Shown piece by piece: positions 27,957 to 31,845 of a stretch of DNA of 31,845 bases. A model generated the notes under the pieces. The model was not told where the DNA came from, searched no databases, and saw nothing but the letters and a program-made list of their open reading frames with translations. Within the stretch, counting starts at the first letter, position 1. The number at the start of each line of letters is the position of its first letter. This stretch comes from Paramacrobiotus richtersi (Eukaryota > Tardigrada > Eutardigrada > Parachela > Macrobiotidae). Made by a program: the position numbers and the translations under genes. The DNA is taken from the NCBI GenBank assembly GCA_034698045.1, contig JAQGAU010000285.1, positions 1 to 31,845 on the forward strand, read 5' to 3'.

Positions 27957-28262
27957 GGTGATAATGAAACCAGATACTTCACCCACAACCAGTGCGGTTC
28001 ATCTGGAAATCGACAAAACCGCCATGTACATCTCCAACATTTCGGAGAGCTCCCAACCCCAGAGTGTGAACGATCAAGAGTATTCAACGGTGGTGTCGGT
28101 GCAGTTGGATATGGGCGTCTGTTTGGGCCAGCTAGTCAAGAGCGAGCTGCAGCAGGTGTATGAGGAGGCCGAGATTTACTTTCAGCCTGTGCGCATTTTA
28201 GGACGCGGATGACCTTTACCAATTATGCGAGGGACCACTGGAAACGCTGCTCCCGGGGTAAC
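27957..28262 (+). pseudogene. Decayed copy of BLTP1 exon 11 (copy C)
   Basis: Open at first (KTAMYISNISESSQPQSVND, then STVVSVQLDMGVCLGQLVKS), then frameshifts after gtgcgcattttaggacgcgg. Its last ~75 bp of exon are missing. Preceded by exon 25 sequence rather than exon 10, so the order is scrambled. Confidence 0.92.
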
Positions 28263-28870
28263 GGCTTAAAATACGCGTTCCTTTTGCACAAACCACGTTT
28301 CCATTGTTGGATCGGTTCTCGCCCAGCATTCGATATTTCCGCGGCGATAATCAGGCCGTAGGATTGTTAAAGTTATCGTTTCGGAGCAGTTTCTGTGTGC
28401 TTGTTGATCTGATTCGGAATGATTTTACTGTTTTATGTCCCAGTCCACACCCAGTTCATAATCTTTCTGGAAAAGCTCAACGCGGTGTAGGAAATGACCT
28501 TCAGGTGTCCCTTTGACCCAGTCCACACCAGCAGGAGCCGTACTGTGTACAGCAGTGTTATTACTCGATTCTCAAACCCGATGTAGATGAGCAACACTAC
28601 AGTTTTACGTATCTCTGGTGTGGTTCTTTGAGCGTGTTATTGAATACAGAGCTAACTACTTCGATTGATCGGATGATTTGCGTTCTTTGTAACGTGGATC
28701 GCGTGGAGGTGAGCTGCCGAGTTCGTTGTCTGGGAAACATGCGTACTTGCAAACGAACTTCCGGTAGTAATATGTACAGTGGTGGTTGGCGTGTAGTGCC
28801 TTTAAGTCAGCAGGCCTAGGCTATTTCTAGAACCAGTTTGCCTTATCGTACCAGTCTCAGAATAAAATTT
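28263..28870. other. Unassigned array sequence, possibly a decayed exon
   Basis: Two weakly repeated words occur (cagtccacaccca at 28441 and cagtccacaccagc at 28519). A 63-codon open stretch at 28628-28816 follows sequence reading about DVDEQHYSFTYLW, which could be an exon fossil. No parent in the window. Confidence 0.35.
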
Positions 28871-29160
28871 CGCTTCAAAGTGAACTGAAGGTTTTTGTTC
28901 TGTGTCCACGATGTAAAACGAAATTCACATGTGAGAAAGAACCCCGAGGCCCGAAGGTCGATCATGTGGGCACATAGAACCTTCGGCTTCTTTTGCATTA
29001 TTGATGCTGTAGTTGTGCAACAAGTGCAAATCTCGCAGTATTTCCCTGTCCTTTTGGCTCTCGTGCTGACTTTTATATTTGTCGGGCTAAAGGTGTCAAA
29101 CATTCGCTTCAGGATATTGACTGGTTGTGAAGAAAAGATCTTCCATCGGTGCTAGGAAAG
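28871..29160 (+). pseudogene. Copy of part of intron 6
   Basis: tttttgttctgtgtccacga, then attattgatgctgtagttgt and cagtatttccctgtcc, resemble 5427-5585. A third version lies at 30262-30385. Confidence 0.65.
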
Positions 29161-29439
29161 GTCACTAATCGGTGTCCTTGTTTTTAATTTTGTTCGTGTC
29201 CGGTTTTCGTAGTGCAACGGCTTGACATACCAGAGGTCATACTTATATACTGCTGAAAGTTTGTGACTAATGATCAACGTTTGTCGTATTAGAATTTTAT
29301 TTTTACAGCTTCTCTAGCTTTTAGTAAATGGTTTATTTTTTCATTGCTGTTTCGCGTTCATTCTGTAGAGTGTGAAACCCCATACATTTTGGCAATATAT
29401 GGTGTTCCCTAATTTCCCTAAGCTTTGTGTATAATGGGT
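29161..29439 (+). pseudogene. Copy of intron 5 (3' part), with motif
   Basis: Motif cgtagtgcaacggc at 29218-29231, then attttatttttacagcttct and taaatggtttatttttt, matching 4480-4535 of the parent intron. The exon 5 copy that should precede it is gone. Confidence 0.8.
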
Positions 29440-29855
29440 TGCTGGTAAGCAAGGAACGCATTTTCGGGGCATCCCCCTTCTATCTGGGAAATCAACAAAA
29501 ATTCACCGTTTCCGGTTCAAAAAAGTTTAATACCATCAGCATCATGACCATCAAGGATTTCTTTAGGAAGATCACCGCAGCACTTTACCCACCGTCGCAG
29601 CAGATATCTTGCTGAATATCCCATAATCCATATATCTATTTATCCCGGATTATCGTGAATTTTACGGTGCTGACGTACAAGTGTGGTGTGGCGGAAGTGG
29701 CGCATGCGCAGACGGTCGGTTATGTCTTTACTGAGGCTGTTGGGGGAGATTGGGTCTGTTATATCACGAGTATGCAGCGGGTGATCGAGGGCCCATAATT
29801 TGAAAAAGAACTGGCCGGACGCCGATATAAGAAAGGGTCGTGGATCATCAGGTCG
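29440..29855 (+). pseudogene. Second decayed copy of BLTP1 exon 6
   Basis: Covers most of the exon with many indels: gcattttcggggcatcccc, then ggattatcgtgaattttacg, gacgtacaagtgtggtgtgg, and ttgaaaaagaactggccgga. Several frameshifts. It ends at the same weak catcaggtcggta donor as the parent. Confidence 0.9.
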
Positions 29856-30040
29856 GTACATTAACTAGTTGGCTGCGTAGTGTTGACGTGTTTGATGTTT
29901 CTATGCAAAATATAACTCAGAAAATATAAATAATAAATATAATAGAACTAGGTTGTTCTACGTTTTGTTTAAAAACATTTTCCGTGAATGGAAGTGTCCA
30001 CATCAACTGTTTTCGGTTAATTTGGTTAGTCTTGCCCAGT
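29856..30040. other. Spacer after exon 6 copy
   Basis: AT-rich; includes imperfect aatataaataataaatataa. The first ~40 bp weakly follow intron 6. No gene. Confidence 0.45.
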
Positions 30041-30240
30041 GAATCATTCCGCTGATCAGCTGCTTGTGTTCATACGGGAAAAATACCTAAAAATGTAACC
30101 GGCGAGATCTAAGCATGCTGTGATCAAGCAGCCGAACAAGATCAGCCAAACAACCACACCACAATCAATTCCATTATCTGGTGAACCAGTACACTACGAT
30201 TTCCTGTAGACATCACATACATCAATCACATTTTGCGGTA
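30041..30240 (-). repeat. Long repeat R, inverted partial copy
   Basis: Reverse complement of the right part of R: on the minus strand it reads from ccgcaaaatgtga through ggaaatcgtagtgtactggt to ctgatcagcggaatgattc, matching 19700-19880, 21525-21710 and 27370-27545. Motif at 30185-30198. It is the only clearly inverted module in the array. Confidence 0.85.
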
Positions 30241-30721
30241 ATTAAGTATTCAGTAAATCGACGGTTTTTGTTCGGTGTTCACGACGGCGTTCAAGTACAA
30301 CGGGATTCACATGCGTAAAAGGCCCCGAAGGTCGTTTATGTGGGCTTCTTTAGGATTATTGGTGCTGTTTCTCCACTGGATAACACGATAATATAACACG
30401 ACTGGATAACACTATTGTTTCTGCTTCAATTTCGCCATATTTTTCTAGTTGCATGCAACGACGTTTGAGCATTGAATTTTCAAATGCTAACAATGGATTT
30501 GAAATGGATTAGAGAAAGGTCGAATTTTTCTTTGAATCACCTGAAAATATTTCCATGAATTTACAAAAGGGAATTACTGTCTTTCTTCGATTTTTAAGTC
30601 TAGTTTTGTTTTATACAGCACACACAGGCAAAAGGATCGTGCTACGATTTTATGTATGATTAGAGCAGTTTAATATTGCGCTAGCGGTCGGGTTTCTAGT
30701 TGTAATCATTTTTCATAATTT
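30241..30721. other. Array spacer with intron 6-like fragment
   Basis: 30262-30385 resembles 28880-29000 and 5427-5535 (gacggtttttgttcggtgtt; ggattattggtgctgt). The rest is AT-rich with no recognised feature. Confidence 0.5.
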
Positions 30722-30893
30722 TGAATGGATTCCCATCGCTTGTTTATACATTTTTACGGTCTCGAAGTGTATTTTTATAATCGCACCGACCCAGTTGCCC
30801 GAAACGTGAAAATACGAAAAGATTTTAAAAAGGAACTGTACGAGGGATTTTATGGAAGCCCTATATGCCGGAAAACTCGCCTGACGCAAAAAA
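30722..30893 (+). pseudogene. Second copy of the 'GLEVYFYNRT' module
   Basis: MDSHRLFIHFYGLEVYFYNR, then DPVARNVKIRKDFKKELYEG. About 85-90% identical by eye to 18295-18460. The acceptor seen in the other copy (cttcag) is lost here (tcataattttg). Confidence 0.75.
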
Positions 30894-31420
30894 GTTAGTT
30901 TTCAATTATTTAAAACACTTTTTGTCATCATTCATTTTCCAAAAAATATCCCTTAGGTTAATTCTGACAGCAACTTTTTGTCGCAGAAATGAAGCCCCGA
31001 AAGTGTCGAATGCGGAATCTCTTTGCGGTTGTGCATATCAGACTCAACATGGTTTAATCTTGTTGTACTTTTGATATTGTCTTTTGGTTGGTCTGTTTTC
31101 TGTGGTTTCGTATTGTAATAACTGGGAATTTTCGCTCAGCGTATTCGTTGGTCGTGGGTGGATCGTCGGCATCACGTACGAATTATAAGCAGCCACACTG
31201 GAAGTTGATCCTTTTGCCACGGTGATAACCGGTAGTATGAAGAATGTGGAGACGGTCGTATAAGATTAATCCGGATTGTCCAGGAGAATGGCCAACCTAC
31301 GTTTATTACGCCAAAACAGTTGCAAGTAGTGAACGCAACACGATAACATGCAGACAAGTAGCTGCGTTACCTGCGTAAACAGTATGAACTGCTGATACAA
31401 AGAACATTGCTGATACAAGC
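30894..31420 (+). pseudogene. Second copy of the 'CRRNEPPKVSNAE' module
   Basis: tttttgtcgcagaaatgaag, ccccgaaagtgtcgaatgcg and, further on, ttttgccacggtgataaccg match 25345-25620, with deletions and frameshifts. It follows an 'NRT' copy, so this is the original order of the two modules; at 25283 the NRT exon was deleted. Confidence 0.75.
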
Positions 31421-31602
31421 AACGTGATTTGAGTTCAGTTGCATGTTCTTGTACAGTGAATTGTAGTGTAGTGGCGTTACATTTCGTGGGTCCAGACAAT
31501 TAGGCAACCGTTAAACGTGTTGAAACAAGTATTTCAAAATTTTCCAGTTTTTTAATTTAGTTCTCTATAAGTTGTTTATGCTTTTGTTTCAGTTCAGCTG
31601 GT
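31421..31602 (+). repeat. Motif module, third copy
   Basis: gtacagtgaattgtagtgta at 31451 with gtggcgttaca after it, as at 18478 and 25884. Motif at 31462-31475. Confidence 0.7.
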
Positions 31603-31845
31603 CTTTTTCTTCTTTGCAGTTGTCCGTATGATCGTTCGAATCGCAGAGGAAAGCTGAAGCTTTTCTCAACGAATGCAGCTGAGATCAATCGTTATCATGT
31701 AGACAATAAAACCGACATTATCATGGTTCTATTCAATCTATTGGCGAGTCGACCTGATGTGTCGGAACAGCTGATGAAGTGGTCAACGGAGCTTACTCTG
31801 GTTTTATCGGACGGATATTGTTTATGGTGGTTGGATTGATGCAAG
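31603..31845 (+). pseudogene. Third copy of the 'CPYDRS' module, cut by the window edge
   Basis: SCPYDRSNRRGKLKLFSTNA, then YHVDNKTDIIMVLFNLLASR and PDVSEQLMKWSTEL, without the TAG of the copy at 18605. A 5-base insertion near the end (ctggttttatcgg) shifts the frame. The array clearly continues past the right edge. Confidence 0.7.

Larger units (their letters stand above)
2087..31475. repeat. Dispersed 14 bp motif CGTAGTGTARTGGC (about 26 copies)
   Basis: Plus strand starts: 2087, 4403, 5342, 15569, 15997, 17648, 18478, 19728, 21560, 25064, 25884, 27381, 27778, 29218, 31462. Minus strand (lowest coordinate): 3428, 8474, 9435, 13543, 18226, 19134, 20808, 21084, 22282, 26311, 30185. None falls in a coding exon. 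TAGTGTAGTGG fits the RNA polymerase III A-box (TRGYNNARNNG) and the longer word resembles tRNA-Val 5' ends. No intact tRNA accompanies any copy. Confidence 0.85.

Noticed and set aside
2087-31475. Intact tRNA genes at the motif sites
   Set aside because: No site continues into a cloverleaf with acceptor pairing, anticodon arm and T arm. Only the A-box part is recognisable.
17218-31845. Processed (retroposed) pseudogenes
   Set aside because: Introns and splice sites are retained between the exon copies, and there are no poly(A) tails. DNA duplication explains the region better.
17218-31845. A second, functional BLTP1 gene
   Set aside because: Stops (17465, 21853), frameshifts, lost acceptors (17895, 23475), missing exons and scrambled order exclude a full-length product.
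1-31845. CRISPR array, operon, rRNA or viral genes
   Set aside because: No regularly spaced repeats, no bacterial gene layout, and no polymerase, capsid or integrase-like frame were found on either strand.

Overview
The window is nuclear DNA of an animal, most likely an invertebrate. It holds one large plus-strand gene with 27 recognisable coding exons, short GC-rich exons separated by T-rich GT-AG introns of about 57 to 816 bp, and no bacterial-style operons, rRNA or intact tRNA. I cannot name the species. A small-genome ecdysozoan such as a tardigrade would fit the intron sizes, but that is a guess.

From 1 to 16668 the window carries the 3' half of the gene for the giant bridge-like lipid transfer protein BLTP1 (Tweek in flies, KIAA1109/FSA in mammals, LPD-3 in worms, Csf1 in yeast). 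The exons splice in frame into about 2,955 codons ending at TGA 16666-16668, so the 5' 40% or so lies upstream. The C-terminal end with its conserved arginine/tryptophan-rich blocks is the 'fragile site-associated protein C-terminus' domain. A short 3' UTR with an ATTAAA at 16911 follows. One junction, around 13157-13199, does not splice cleanly and is flagged.

From about 17.2 kb to the right end there is no intact gene. The region is a graveyard of decayed, partly tandem, partly scrambled copies of the same gene. Pieces of exons 5, 6, 10, 11, 12, 13, 25, 26 and 27 are present with their introns and splice sites, together with modules that occur two to four times here and have no parent in the window. 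Some of those modules look like exons of the missing N-terminal half. Retained introns show DNA-level duplication rather than retroposition. Copies share variants that the intact gene lacks, so they descend from a former paralogue. The join 'gene 3' end to exon 5 copy' occurs twice (16.67/17.22 kb and 24.16/24.64 kb), which makes the intact gene part of the array.

The most unusual signal is a motif of about 14 bp, CGTAGTGTARTGGC. It occurs about 26 times in both orientations, almost always inside introns of the gene or of its copies, and often at the same place in paralogous introns whose other sequence has diverged. It matches the tRNA A-box and resembles the 5' part of tRNA-Val. It may be the head of a tRNA-derived short element or an unknown intronic signal.
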